Assembly: GCA_016212295.1 (NCBI GenBank)
Contig: JACRGO010000202.1
Location: forward strand, 1 to 11,759
Length of the DNA: 11,759 nt
Source: Nitrospinota bacterium
GTDB lineage: Bacteria; Nitrospinota; Nitrospinia; JACRGO01
Direction of reading: 5' to 3'
The position numbers and the translations under genes are program-made. The first letter of the stretch is position 1; each line of letters starts with the position of its first letter. The notes under the pieces were generated by a model. The model made no database searches. It saw only the letters and a list, made by a program, of their open reading frames with translations, and was not told where the DNA came from. This document shows positions 1 to 6,018 of the stretch, piece by piece.

Positions 1-123
1 ATTGAGAATTATATGGATGAGAGGAATCTGTCGCCTAAGAGGTATATATGGAAGAAACAGGGAGAGGAGATTCTGAAAAAAATCTACAAGGCGCGCGCCA
101 CACTCGCAGTTCAAATGACATAA
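1..123 (+). pseudogene. IS630-family transposase, C-terminal end (cut by window edge)
   Basis: An open frame runs from the first base to a TAA at 121-123 and encodes 40 residues. It contains ENYMDERN, a tryptophan-containing KRYIWKK stretch, then EEILKKIYKARATL. This matches the tail of IS630-type DDE transposases, where a helix with an N-x-x-P/K-x-x-x-W pattern is followed by an 'E-I-L-x-K-I-x-x-A-R' helix and a stop shortly after. The catalytic DDE residues would lie upstream, outside the window, so whether the element is intact cannot be judged. The terminal inverted repeat should lie within some tens of bases after the stop, but without the other end it cannot be placed. The recognition rests on the C-terminal pattern only. 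Confidence 0.6.
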
Positions 124-273
124 TTTGATCCACTTATTTAATGAACACTACGCTAGCACAAAGTTCCGGTCCGGTCAACACCCTGCAAATACCCACGATT
201 GAATTATTAACATATTTGCTTATGTTTATTATACTTTTCGAAAGACTAATATGAGTTTTCTGATATTAGTCCT

Positions 274-472
274 TTAACAGCCTCGAATAATAGCAACACT
301 CACGCACCCCGGCCTTCGGTCACCCCTCTCGAAGACTAATCTTTACCCACAAGTTTAAAGCACTTCGGGCCTGAAATATCCAGAAAAGATGCGGGTAAAG
401 GCTCGCTCTCGAAGAGGGGGGGACCGCGAAGCGGTGGGGTGTGTGGTGTCGTTACTATTCTGAGACTGTTAA
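274..472. repeat. Imperfect palindromic element, about 200 bp
   Basis: A left arm at about 274-350 pairs with a right arm at about 391-472. The outermost 7 bases (TTAACAG at 274-280 and CTGTTAA at 466-472) are exact complements. Further in, the arms keep pairing with scattered mismatches (AATAGCAAC with GTTACTATT, CACCCC with GGGGTG, CTCTCGAAG with CTTCGAGAG-like bases), and CTTTACCCAC (341-350) pairs with GCGGGTAAAG (391-400). A shorter perfect 9-bp hairpin (GACTAATAT/ATATTAGTC, 244-252 and 263-271) sits just outside. No ORF is present. It could be a MITE-like non-autonomous element or a structured RNA. It lies beside a transposase remnant. A direct target duplication was not found. Confidence 0.6.
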
Positions 473-650
473 TACGTTAACTTGGCAAGGGAAGAATAAA
501 TGCTGGTTAAGAATTTGTTATCCGTTGCCTTCTTCCTCTATGATTTGCAATGCCAGCCTTTTAAAAAATTGAGAGATTAAAATCTTTTGGAAGCAAGGCG
601 CCCCCGGCCACGCCAATTACCAGGATGTTACCAAACAGGAGTGTGTCTGG
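473..650. other. Intergenic stretch with no recognised gene
   Basis: Between the palindrome and the ribosome binding site of the glycosyltransferase remnant I see no open frame of substance, no RNA gene and no clear repeat. The sequence shifts from AT-rich to GC-rich near 600, which may mark another rearrangement junction. Confidence 0.4.
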
Positions 651-656
651 AAGGAG
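651..656 (+). promoter_or_regulatory. Strong Shine-Dalgarno of the glycosyltransferase remnant
   Basis: AAGGAG lies 7 bases before the ATG at 664. It is one of the strongest ribosome binding sites in the window, contrasts with the weak or absent ones before several core genes, and fits an acquired gene whose start is intact although the body is destroyed. Confidence 0.6.
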
Positions 657-663
657 AAATTTT

Positions 664-1380
664 ATGGAAAAACCCAACCATTCGCTCATCAAGCGCATCG
701 CCTTTATAGGCAATTACCTGCCGCGCCTCGGATTTCCTGAACTTCAATAACGTGGACATGGTGTCCTTGCAGCATGAATACGGCATTTTCGGCGGGCGCG
801 CGGGCAGCCACATCCTGGCGCTCCTGCGCGAATTGCGCATGCCTGTTGTCACAACGCTGCATACCATCCTGCGGGACCCTAATTCCGGTCAGCGCCTCGG
901 ACACATACATATAACGCCGTATCGCGACGCGGCGCAGATCACCTCCGGGACATTGGCCTATACCCTGGGAGCAGGAAAGGCGATCATCTCCACGCCGTAC
1001 TGGTACGCGGAGGAGATGCTGGCCGAGGAACGCGGCACGTTGGTGCCGTTTAATGATCCGCAAGCGTTGGCCGGCCAGGTGATTGAATTACTGGGCAATG
1101 AGTCAAAACGCCATATTCTGCCGCGGCTGAGTTCGCGGTCAAGCCATTGGGTCAACGCGCTTGGGAATTGCCTCCGCTCAAACTGGACCACTTGCGCCGC
1201 CTCACGGATGACACAGGCATACTGCAACATGCCATCTTCATCATTCCCAATTATTGTGAAGGTTACACCACCGACGATAACGCCCTACGTATCTATTATG
1301 GCGCTGCGGATACCAGTATTGCCCTGGCCACGGCCAGTATTCGCGCCATGCTGGAGTGGTTGAAAGAACAACGAGGTTAA
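664..1380 (+). pseudogene. Collapsed glycosyltransferase (GT4-like) / GH130-type glycosidase remnant
   Basis: Five in-order fragments of a larger carbohydrate locus are joined by deletions. (A) 664-726 reads MEKPNHSLIKRIAFIGNYLPR, a GT4 N-terminus. (B) In a shifted frame from 731, DFLNFNNVDMVSLQHEYGIF and the stretch to about 895 (RMPVVTTLHTILRDP) give the next conserved part. (C) From about 900, ITPYRDAAQITSGTLAY to VIELLGNES is the C-terminal GT4 lobe, after an in-frame loss of what is normally well over 100 residues. (D) In another frame from about 1120, LPPLKLDHLRRLTDDTG to GYTTDDNA is the start of the partner helical glycosidase-like domain. (E) From about 1285, RIYYGAADTSIALATAS and a final helix are the C-terminus of a GH130-type mannoside phosphorylase or hydrolase. 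The reading frame breaks at least twice, so no working enzyme is expected. Normal neighbours of this type are two or three full genes. Recognition of the GT4 parts is strong, of GH130 good. Confidence 0.8.
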
Positions 1381-1500
1381 GGAATGGGCCTCTTGCAAAA
1401 CTTTTTTCAGTAAGCCGTAAAGACCTATCCAAAAATATTTGAAACTTTCAAAAAAGGCGCAATGTTTTCTCACGGTTAAAAAGTGATTTCTCTTTTTTCC

Positions 1501-1556
1501 CCTGGTTTCCTGGATTCCTTATATATATCAGTATGTTAGGAAGCCAGGAAGGCAGG
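1501..1556. repeat. Inverted repeat (18-bp arms)
   Basis: Arms 1501-1518 and 1539-1556 pair at about 15 of 18 positions around a 20-base AT-rich loop. The repeat lies about 65 bases beyond the 3' end of the minus-strand lipoprotein gene and about 120 bases beyond the end of the pseudogene. Neither side has a clean T-run, so it is not a standard intrinsic terminator, although it could still act as a 3' stabilising or stop structure for converging transcripts. The rest of the 1381-1622 gap shows nothing else. Confidence 0.45.
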
Positions 1557-1622
1557 AAAAAACTTTCTAAATGAAAAATTTAGGTTTCAATATTGACGGA
1601 GGGCCCTGCCGGATTTCCGCTG

Positions 1623-2456
1623 TTAGAAAGAAAAACCTTTTTCCAGCAACTCCTTCTTCTTTTTATTATAGTCCTCCTCGGTTATGAGGTCTTTTTCCCG
1701 CAATTTCTTGAGTCTGGACAGGGCCTTCTCCAATTCTCCATCGCCGCCGGAGGCGGGCGCGGGCTTTTCCCTTATAACTTTCCTTGCAGGAGGAGTTTCG
1801 CCATCGGGAATTTCCGCCGCTTCCTCCTTGCCTTCCTCAAGCACGGGTGGCGGAGACGCGGAGGCTTCCGATGCCTCCACCGGCATAATTATCCAGTTCC
1901 TGGCTGGTGAGGGGCCCATAAGACCCTTGGAGCCGTGGAATTTTTGGTCTTTGTCCAGTACCATTTTCCACGAATCCAGCCAGTCCCTGGAACCGTGGAC
2001 GGAATATTCCTTCCCTGATATTTCCTGAAAGCGCCAATGGATTTTGTTGCCGGTGATGAAAACGTCGCCGCTGGTTGCGCCCACCCCTTTTTGATTGTAA
2101 GTGAACTTGACGATTTCCTCAGGCCGGGCCTTGTCCAGGGCGATCAGGATAAGGGAGATGATCTGCTTTTCGACCGGCTCAGGGAACACCTTTCTTGTTT
2201 TGCTTAAGAGGGCGAGTCCCTTGTACTGGAAGGACCGGAGTTGCTCTTCCAGGACCTCTGGTTTTAACCGGAAGGGATGGTTGAATTTACGGTCCTTGAA
2301 GAATGGGTCGGAAGAATTCGGCTGCTCCAGCCAGGTTTTATGCTGTCCCAGTTTAAAGACCTTCTGCTTTTCCTCCGCTTGGCGGCCAGGGGTGAGGCAA
2401 GAGGAGAGGCCAAGGCAAAGGGCTAGTAAGATGAAAAATGCCTTGGGCTTTGACAT
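1623..2456 (-). CDS. Putative outer-membrane or periplasmic lipoprotein with C-terminal SHOCT-like segment
   Basis: The 277-residue protein starts with MSKPK, a hydrophobic run (AFFILLALCLGL) and a lipobox L-S-S-C with Cys20, so it should be processed by signal peptidase II and lipidated. The middle (about 25-200) has no family I can name. It holds VEKQIISLILIALDKARPEEIVKF and a segment like 'T-x-G-D-V-F-I-T-G-N-K-I-H-W', resembling uncharacterised proteobacterial lipoproteins. Residues about 200-240 are Pro/Glu/Ala-rich and likely disordered. The last 33 residues (LEKALSRLKKLREKDLITEEDYNKKK...) match the SHOCT pattern, a short helical pair commonly found at protein C-termini and thought to mediate oligomerisation. 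Start choice: ATG 2456 gives the tightest signal peptide. ATG 2474 (6 residues longer) is also possible because it coincides with the predicted transcription start. Function unknown. It follows the M64 peptidase gene on the same strand after a 232-base gap and appears to have its own promoter. Confidence 0.75.
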   Translation of the reverse strand: MSKPKAFFILLALCLGLSSCLTPGRQAEEKQKVFKLGQHKTWLEQPNSSDPFFKDRKFNHPFRLKPEVLEEQLRSFQYKGLALLSKTRKVFPEPVEKQIISLILIALDKARPEEIVKFTYNQKGVGATSGDVFITGNKIHWRFQEISGKEYSVHGSRDWLDSWKMVLDKDQKFHGSKGLMGPSPARNWIIMPVEASEASASPPPVLEEGKEEAAEIPDGETPPARKVIREKPAPASGGDGELEKALSRLKKLREKDLITEEDYNKKKKELLEKGFSF

Positions 2457-2480
2457 ATAATAAGGAATGGACATCGGATT

Positions 2481-2509
2481 TTTATACACTATTGATGCGG
2501 GATTTACAA
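2481..2509 (-). promoter_or_regulatory. Putative sigma70-like promoter of the lipoprotein gene
   Basis: Read on the minus strand, TTGTAA (2509-2504), a 17-base spacer, and TATAAA (2486-2481). Transcription would start near 2474, exactly at an in-frame ATG (2474) and 18 bases before the preferred ATG (2456). No Shine-Dalgarno sequence precedes either ATG. Confidence 0.45.
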
Positions 2510-2551
2510 GGAGCGGCAATTAAAAGGCAGCCAAAATTACAAATGGCAAAT

Positions 2552-2631
2552 AAATTTCAAATTAGAATTATTGAATGTCCAAGACGATTCCATTTCCTTA
2601 TTTGTTATTTGACAGTTGAGGTTTGAAATTT
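2552..2631. repeat. AT-rich inverted repeat between the two minus-strand genes
   Basis: AAATTTCAAA (2552-2561) is the exact complement of TTTGAAATTT (2622-2631), and flanking CAAATGGCAAATAAA-like bases pair loosely with the right side. It sits in the gap after the M64 peptidase gene. There is no GC stem or T-run, so it is not a classical terminator. A C/T-rich stretch, CTGACTTCCGGCTCCTGGCC (2641-2660), follows and resembles intergenic repeats seen in several bacterial genomes, but no second copy lies in this window. Confidence 0.35.
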
Positions 2632-2688
2632 TTCCATATCCTGACTTCCGGCTCCTGGCCCCTGCCCCCCGTGAACTATTACAACCCG

Positions 2689-4188
2689 TCATGTGAGGAC
2701 CGTGAATTTTTTCTTGCTCTTGCCTGTCAATTTTCCAACCGTGACCGTGATATAGCCGGTCTTGGCGCCGCTTGGAACCGTAACATTCAAAATCGTCCCG
2801 CTACTTTTAACGGACAAAACCTTTGCCGTCTTTCCTGAAAATTTCACGATATTACCCTCTTTCTTGCTTGAAAAATTCTTGCCGGTTATAGTGACTTTTG
2901 TCCCAGCCTTTCCGGATTCCGGCGTAAAGCCGGCAATGGAAACGGTTTTGTCCTGGTTAGGGACGTAATACGACATGCGCGATAAAAGACTGTTCCGGAT
3001 GCTTACGTTATTATAATATTCGTTGCCAAGGCTTAACATGATACTTTCATCCGGCCTGAAATAAGCGCTTTCCGCGTCACACCCTTGGTAGCAGGCCTTT
3101 GCCAGGGAGCCGAATTCCTGGCAATCCGGCCTGCAATTCGCGCAGTCATAATATGTGTAACCCTCTGTCCCATAGGAATATTCGTCGCATAAATCCCCAA
3201 AACTATGGCCGAATTCATGCAACGCCATTGGGCTGCTCCAGTCGCCGGCATAGACCATGGTATACGTGTTGTAGCCACTGGTCTGGTATCCCGTTTTGGA
3301 ATAATCACGATACCCCCCGCCGCAATATGTCGCGGTGTTATGGACAATTATTATTTCATCATAATAATATCCCGAGGCGGCGGCCGCGGAAATCACCTGG
3401 TTATCGATACAGCATGACAACCTGTCTATTCCGAGGCATCCGCAATAGCAGCCTAAATCCAGGGTATTTTCGTGAATATGAATATCAACGCTGGAGGATT
3501 TTGACAGAAATGGCTCCTTGGAGAGTAAATATGTTTTTATTTCCTTTGCGCGGGTTTGAAAGAGGGGCATGTCAGCGGAAGAATAGCCGCTGGCCATTAT
3601 GAGTATGTGAAACTTTCCTTCCTGGGCCGGGGGAGGCGATGGTTCTGTCTCTGTCCGTATGATTTCCGATGCTGATGCGTTCAGCATGGACATTGATGCC
3701 GCCGGGCCTTGATCTCCCTCCCTGGAAATACGGACGCTGGAAGCCTTGTAAAGGAAGGGGAGGACAAAAGATACTTCAGGGGTTTCCACGGGAATTTGGG
3801 AGGGCTGCGGCTGCGTGGTTTCTTTTGAAGTTGAGGGTGGAGCGGGAGGGACTGTGCGGAACCTGGGATATTGGAAATTCGCCCGGAACAGAGGCCGGCC
3901 GGAGGAATCCATGATTTCAATCTGATATTGGGAGGGATCTATTTCACCAAGGGCCTGTTCCTGGATCAGCCTGGCCCGTCCCCTCTGTATACGCATTTTT
4001 TCAATGGCGGGTTTTTCCCGGCCGTTTTCCGTCTTTAGGCTGGTATGGACTATCAAGACATTGTTGGACGATACCGCGTCGCCAAAAAGTTTTTGCAGCC
4101 GTTCTTCCGGAAAAGCCGGTGAATAGGCTATGAGGGCAAGGATTAGTGGCAGGACAGCGGCTATAGCCTTGTTTAATGCTCTTTTCAT
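2689..4188 (-). CDS. Secreted M64-family (IgA-protease-like) zinc metallopeptidase with IPT/TIG domain
   Basis: The 499-residue protein begins with MKRALNK and a hydrophobic run ending AYSPAFP, a Sec-type signal peptide. Residues about 25-185 form an uncharacterised N-terminal part with a Pro-rich linker. The peptidase domain spans about 190-410. HEFGHSFGDLCDEY starts at residue 324 and gives two zinc histidines, the catalytic glutamate and the Asp-Glu-Tyr that marks M64; FRPDESIM near 377 also fits the family. The C-terminal 85 residues (TVSIAGFTPESGKAGTKVTITG...) are an IPT/TIG immunoglobulin-like domain, usually for binding or spacing. All 12 cysteines fall between about 247 and 370, inside the peptidase domain, so six disulfides are likely in an extracytoplasmic enzyme. 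Family members cleave proteins, IgA in the type example, but the substrate here is unknown. Start chosen at ATG 4188 because the longer TTG start at 4299 would bury the signal peptide. No strong ribosome binding site is seen. Confidence 0.85.
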   Translation of the reverse strand: MKRALNKAIAAVLPLILALIAYSPAFPEERLQKLFGDAVSSNNVLIVHTSLKTENGREKPAIEKMRIQRGRARLIQEQALGEIDPSQYQIEIMDSSGRPLFRANFQYPRFRTVPPAPPSTSKETTQPQPSQIPVETPEVSFVLPFLYKASSVRISREGDQGPAASMSMLNASASEIIRTETEPSPPPAQEGKFHILIMASGYSSADMPLFQTRAKEIKTYLLSKEPFLSKSSSVDIHIHENTLDLGCYCGCLGIDRLSCCIDNQVISAAAASGYYYDEIIIVHNTATYCGGGYRDYSKTGYQTSGYNTYTMVYAGDWSSPMALHEFGHSFGDLCDEYSYGTEGYTYYDCANCRPDCQEFGSLAKACYQGCDAESAYFRPDESIMLSLGNEYYNNVSIRNSLLSRMSYYVPNQDKTVSIAGFTPESGKAGTKVTITGKNFSSKKEGNIVKFSGKTAKVLSVKSSGTILNVTVPSGAKTGYITVTVGKLTGKSKKKFTVLT

Positions 4189-4383
4189 AACGCGAGTGAA
4201 ATAAAGAATTGTGAATTGGAAAAAACTCAGAAAGAAGCTGTTTTGAAAAAATGCCTGCCTTATTTGCGGGTAAAGATTAGCTTGGAAAAGGGGGATCAAG
4301 GGGGTTGTTTATAACGAGGAAAAATGAAACCGCTAAACAGCCCTTCGCCTTTTTTTAAAATTTCAAGTATTTTTGGCTGGTAT

Positions 4384-4389
4384 TATAAT
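4384..4389 (+). promoter_or_regulatory. Possible -10 box for the rsmG transcript
   Basis: A perfect TATAAT at 4384-4389 with only a weak -35 (TTTCAA, 4361-4366) at 17-base spacing. Transcription from here would give a leader of about 90 bases that includes the first parS site. A second candidate, TAGAAT at 4446-4451, abuts parS. Confidence 0.3.
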
Positions 4390-4414
4390 GTATACGAAAA
4401 TTTAAAATTGTCAA
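4387..4414 (-). promoter_or_regulatory. Putative promoter for the M64 peptidase gene
   Basis: On the minus strand a perfect TTGACA (4414-4409) is followed after 16 bases by TACATT (4392-4387, 4 of 6 to consensus). It would give a leader of about 190 bases before ATG 4188. It overlaps, in the opposite direction, a TATAAT (4384-4389) that could serve rsmG, making this a divergent promoter region. Confidence 0.4.
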
Positions 4415-4450
4415 TAAAAATCTTCCAACATGATGGAAAAACAGGTAGAA

Positions 4451-4466
4451 TGTTTCACGTGAAACA
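4451..4466. other. parS: parS centromere site 1 (upstream of rsmG)
   Basis: The 16-base palindrome TGTTTCACGTGAAACA matches the bacterial chromosomal parS consensus bound by ParB. With flanking AA/TT the perfect palindrome is 20 bases (4449-4468). It ends 20 bases before the rsmG start codon and is identical to site 2. ParB loads here as a CTP-dependent clamp and spreads. parA and parB lie just downstream, so the assignment is strong. Confidence 0.95.
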
Positions 4467-4486
4467 TTTTTTCATACCCCTTTATT

Positions 4487-5134
4487 ATGATTAAAAGCAG
4501 ACTTTCCCACGCTGGATATAATTTTTCGGACTGCCAGGTCCGCCAATTCCAGCTTTATTCCGAGGAAATCCTGAAATGGAATAAAAAAATAAGTCTCACT
4601 GGGGCAAGGACTGAAGAAGAAGTCACCCGCCACATTTTAATATCCCTCGCCTTCCTGAAATTTCTCGATGCCGCTCCCCCTGGGGCAAGGATACTGGATT
4701 GGGGCTCCGGCGCCGGATTTCCCGGAATTCCCCTGAAGATCGCCCGTCCTGGCCTGAAAATGGATATGGTGGAGAGCCGGGCCAAGCGCGTGAGTTTTTT
4801 AAAAAACGTGACAAGGAAGCTGGAATTACAGGAGACCCGTTCCTTTCAAACACGTTGCGAAGACCTCCGGGCAAAATTGGACCCAGGATTTTCCTATGAA
4901 TATGTTGTGAGCCGCGCCGCAGGGACTTTGTTGCAAATCGCGGAATCCAGTTGGGACCTTTTACCGGAAGGTGGTGTTTGGGTGGTCCTCAAGGGAAAAA
5001 ACAAGCTTTTTGAGATCGAGGAAATAAAAGGGCGGTATCTGGATAATATGGAAATAACCATTGTGGAAACGGATTCCCTGAAGGAATTGGAAAAGGACTA
5101 CCTGTTCGTGGCCATGAAAAAATGTTTCACGTGA
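4487..5134 (+). CDS. rsmG: 16S rRNA (guanine527-N7)-methyltransferase RsmG (GidB)
   Basis: The 215-residue protein is normal in length for RsmG, which methylates N7 of G527 in the 530 loop of 16S rRNA using S-adenosylmethionine. The SAM-binding motif I reads LDWGSGAGFPGIPLKI from residue 70 (usual V-D-x-G-S-G-A-G-F-P-G). The acidic loop VESRAKRVSFLKNV follows near 94, and the SRAAG motif near 147 is also typical. N-terminal LYSEEILKWNKKISLTG (about 23-39) matches the family helix. The last codons (Cys-Phe-Thr-stop) are written by the parS site itself. The rsmG-parA-parB order is widespread near replication origins. Here mnmG, the usual upstream gene, is absent and the M64 gene diverges instead. 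No Shine-Dalgarno sequence is evident before ATG 4487. Confidence 0.93.
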   Translation: MIKSRLSHAGYNFSDCQVRQFQLYSEEILKWNKKISLTGARTEEEVTRHILISLAFLKFLDAAPPGARILDWGSGAGFPGIPLKIARPGLKMDMVESRAKRVSFLKNVTRKLELQETRSFQTRCEDLRAKLDPGFSYEYVVSRAAGTLLQIAESSWDLLPEGGVWVVLKGKNKLFEIEEIKGRYLDNMEITIVETDSLKELEKDYLFVAMKKCFT

Positions 5135-5138
5135 AACA
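5123..5138. other. parS: parS centromere site 2 (spans the rsmG stop codon)
   Basis: A second identical TGTTTCACGTGAAACA, again inside a 20-base perfect palindrome (5121-5140). It lies 672 bases downstream of site 1. Its first half encodes the last residues of RsmG and contains the TGA stop, and it lies about 40 bases upstream of the predicted parA -35 box. Read in the parA frame it gives MFHVKH, a familiar false N-terminal extension of ParA. Confidence 0.95.
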
Positions 5139-5175
5139 TTGTTCCATTTACTTGTCACTCGTTATGATAGTTTGG

Positions 5176-5204
5176 TTGCGGCAAAGGCCGCGCCATGCTA
5201 TATT
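5176..5204 (+). promoter_or_regulatory. Putative parA promoter giving a near-leaderless mRNA
   Basis: TTGCGG (5176-5181), a 17-base spacer, and TATATT (5199-5204). Transcription would begin at about 5211, only some 3-4 bases before the parA ATG at 5215, and no Shine-Dalgarno sequence precedes that ATG. The nearby parS2 means that ParB spreading could affect this promoter. Confidence 0.5.
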
Positions 5205-5214
5205 GTATTTCCTT

Positions 5215-6018
5215 ATGGCTAAAATCATCAGCATAGTAAATCAAAAAGGCGGGGTGGGAAAAACAACCACCGCCATCAACCTTGCCGCCTGTCTGGCGGT
5301 GGCGGATCTGAAGATCCTTCTCCTGGACTTCGATCCGCAGGCAAACGCTACTTCCGGGATCGGGATCGATAAAAAAACGGTCCGCAATTCCGTATACGAT
5401 TCCCTTTTGAGAGAGGTTGAGTTAAAAGATACCATTTGTAAAACTGAAATCGATAATTTAGACGTAATCCCCTCCTCACCTGATCTCTACGGGGCGGAAG
5501 TCGAACTGGTAAATGTCCCCTCCAGGAACACCCAATTAAAGGACAGGCTTGAGCTGTTAAAGGAATTTTATGATTTTATCATCATCGATTGCCCTCCTTC
5601 CCTTGGGCTACTCACTATTAATTCCTTTGCCGCGGCGGACTCCATCATTATTCCGCTCCAATGTGAATATTACGCCCTTGAGGGCATGACCCAGCTCCTT
5701 ACCACTGTAAAATCCATTAAAAGTTCCATCAACCAATCACTGGCCATTGAGGGAATTCTCCTTACCATGTTCGATTCCCGGACGGTTTTGTCAAATCAAA
5801 TCTATTCAGAAGTAAAAAAATATTTCAAGGAGCACCTGTTGAGCACTGTCATTCCAAGGAACATCCGCCTGAGCGAGGCGCCAAGCCATGGGAAACCAAT
5901 AATTTTTTACGCGCATAACTCCAAGGGAGCCAACGCGTATCTCGATCTAGCTAAGGAAATTATTCAAAATGCTAAAAAAGGGACTTGGGAGAGGTCTCGG
6001 AGCGCTTATCCCGTTTGA
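5215..6018 (+). CDS. parA: Chromosome-partitioning ATPase ParA (Soj type)
   Basis: The 267-residue protein is a deviant Walker-A ATPase that binds nucleoid DNA as an ATP dimer and is stimulated by ParB to move origins. The P-loop KGGVGKTT is at residues 11-18, the A' motif DFDPQANAT at 38-46 and Walker B IIIDCPPSLG near 122-131. The protein starts directly at the P-loop domain without an N-terminal HTH, which is the chromosomal Soj class rather than the plasmid P1 class. ATG 5215 was chosen over the in-frame ATG at 5122, because the upstream codons are just parS translated plus non-conserved residues. The C-terminus runs 50 bases into parB, adding a non-conserved tail after the usual LAKEII helix. 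It lies downstream of rsmG and parS2. Confidence 0.95.
   Translation: MAKIISIVNQKGGVGKTTTAINLAACLAVADLKILLLDFDPQANATSGIGIDKKTVRNSVYDSLLREVELKDTICKTEIDNLDVIPSSPDLYGAEVELVNVPSRNTQLKDRLELLKEFYDFIIIDCPPSLGLLTINSFAAADSIIIPLQCEYYALEGMTQLLTTVKSIKSSINQSLAIEGILLTMFDSRTVLSNQIYSEVKKYFKEHLLSTVIPRNIRLSEAPSHGKPIIFYAHNSKGANAYLDLAKEIIQNAKKGTWERSRSAYPV

Noticed and set aside
1684-2028. Plus-strand open frames opposite the lipoprotein gene.
   Set aside because: They are antisense shadows of a gene with a lipobox and SHOCT tail, and their translations resemble no protein family.
336-4280. A 13-base match (CTAATCTTTACCC) between the palindrome (336-348) and the M64 leader (4268-4280, minus strand).
   Set aside because: About one or two such matches are expected by chance in a window of this size.
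4189-4299. Longer M64 peptidase start (TTG at 4299).
   Set aside because: It would place 37 residues before an obvious signal peptide, and no ribosome binding site supports it.
5122-5214. A 31-residue N-terminal extension of ParA beginning MFHVKH.
   Set aside because: It is the parS palindrome and spacer read as codons, is not like ParA N-termini, and a promoter lies inside it.
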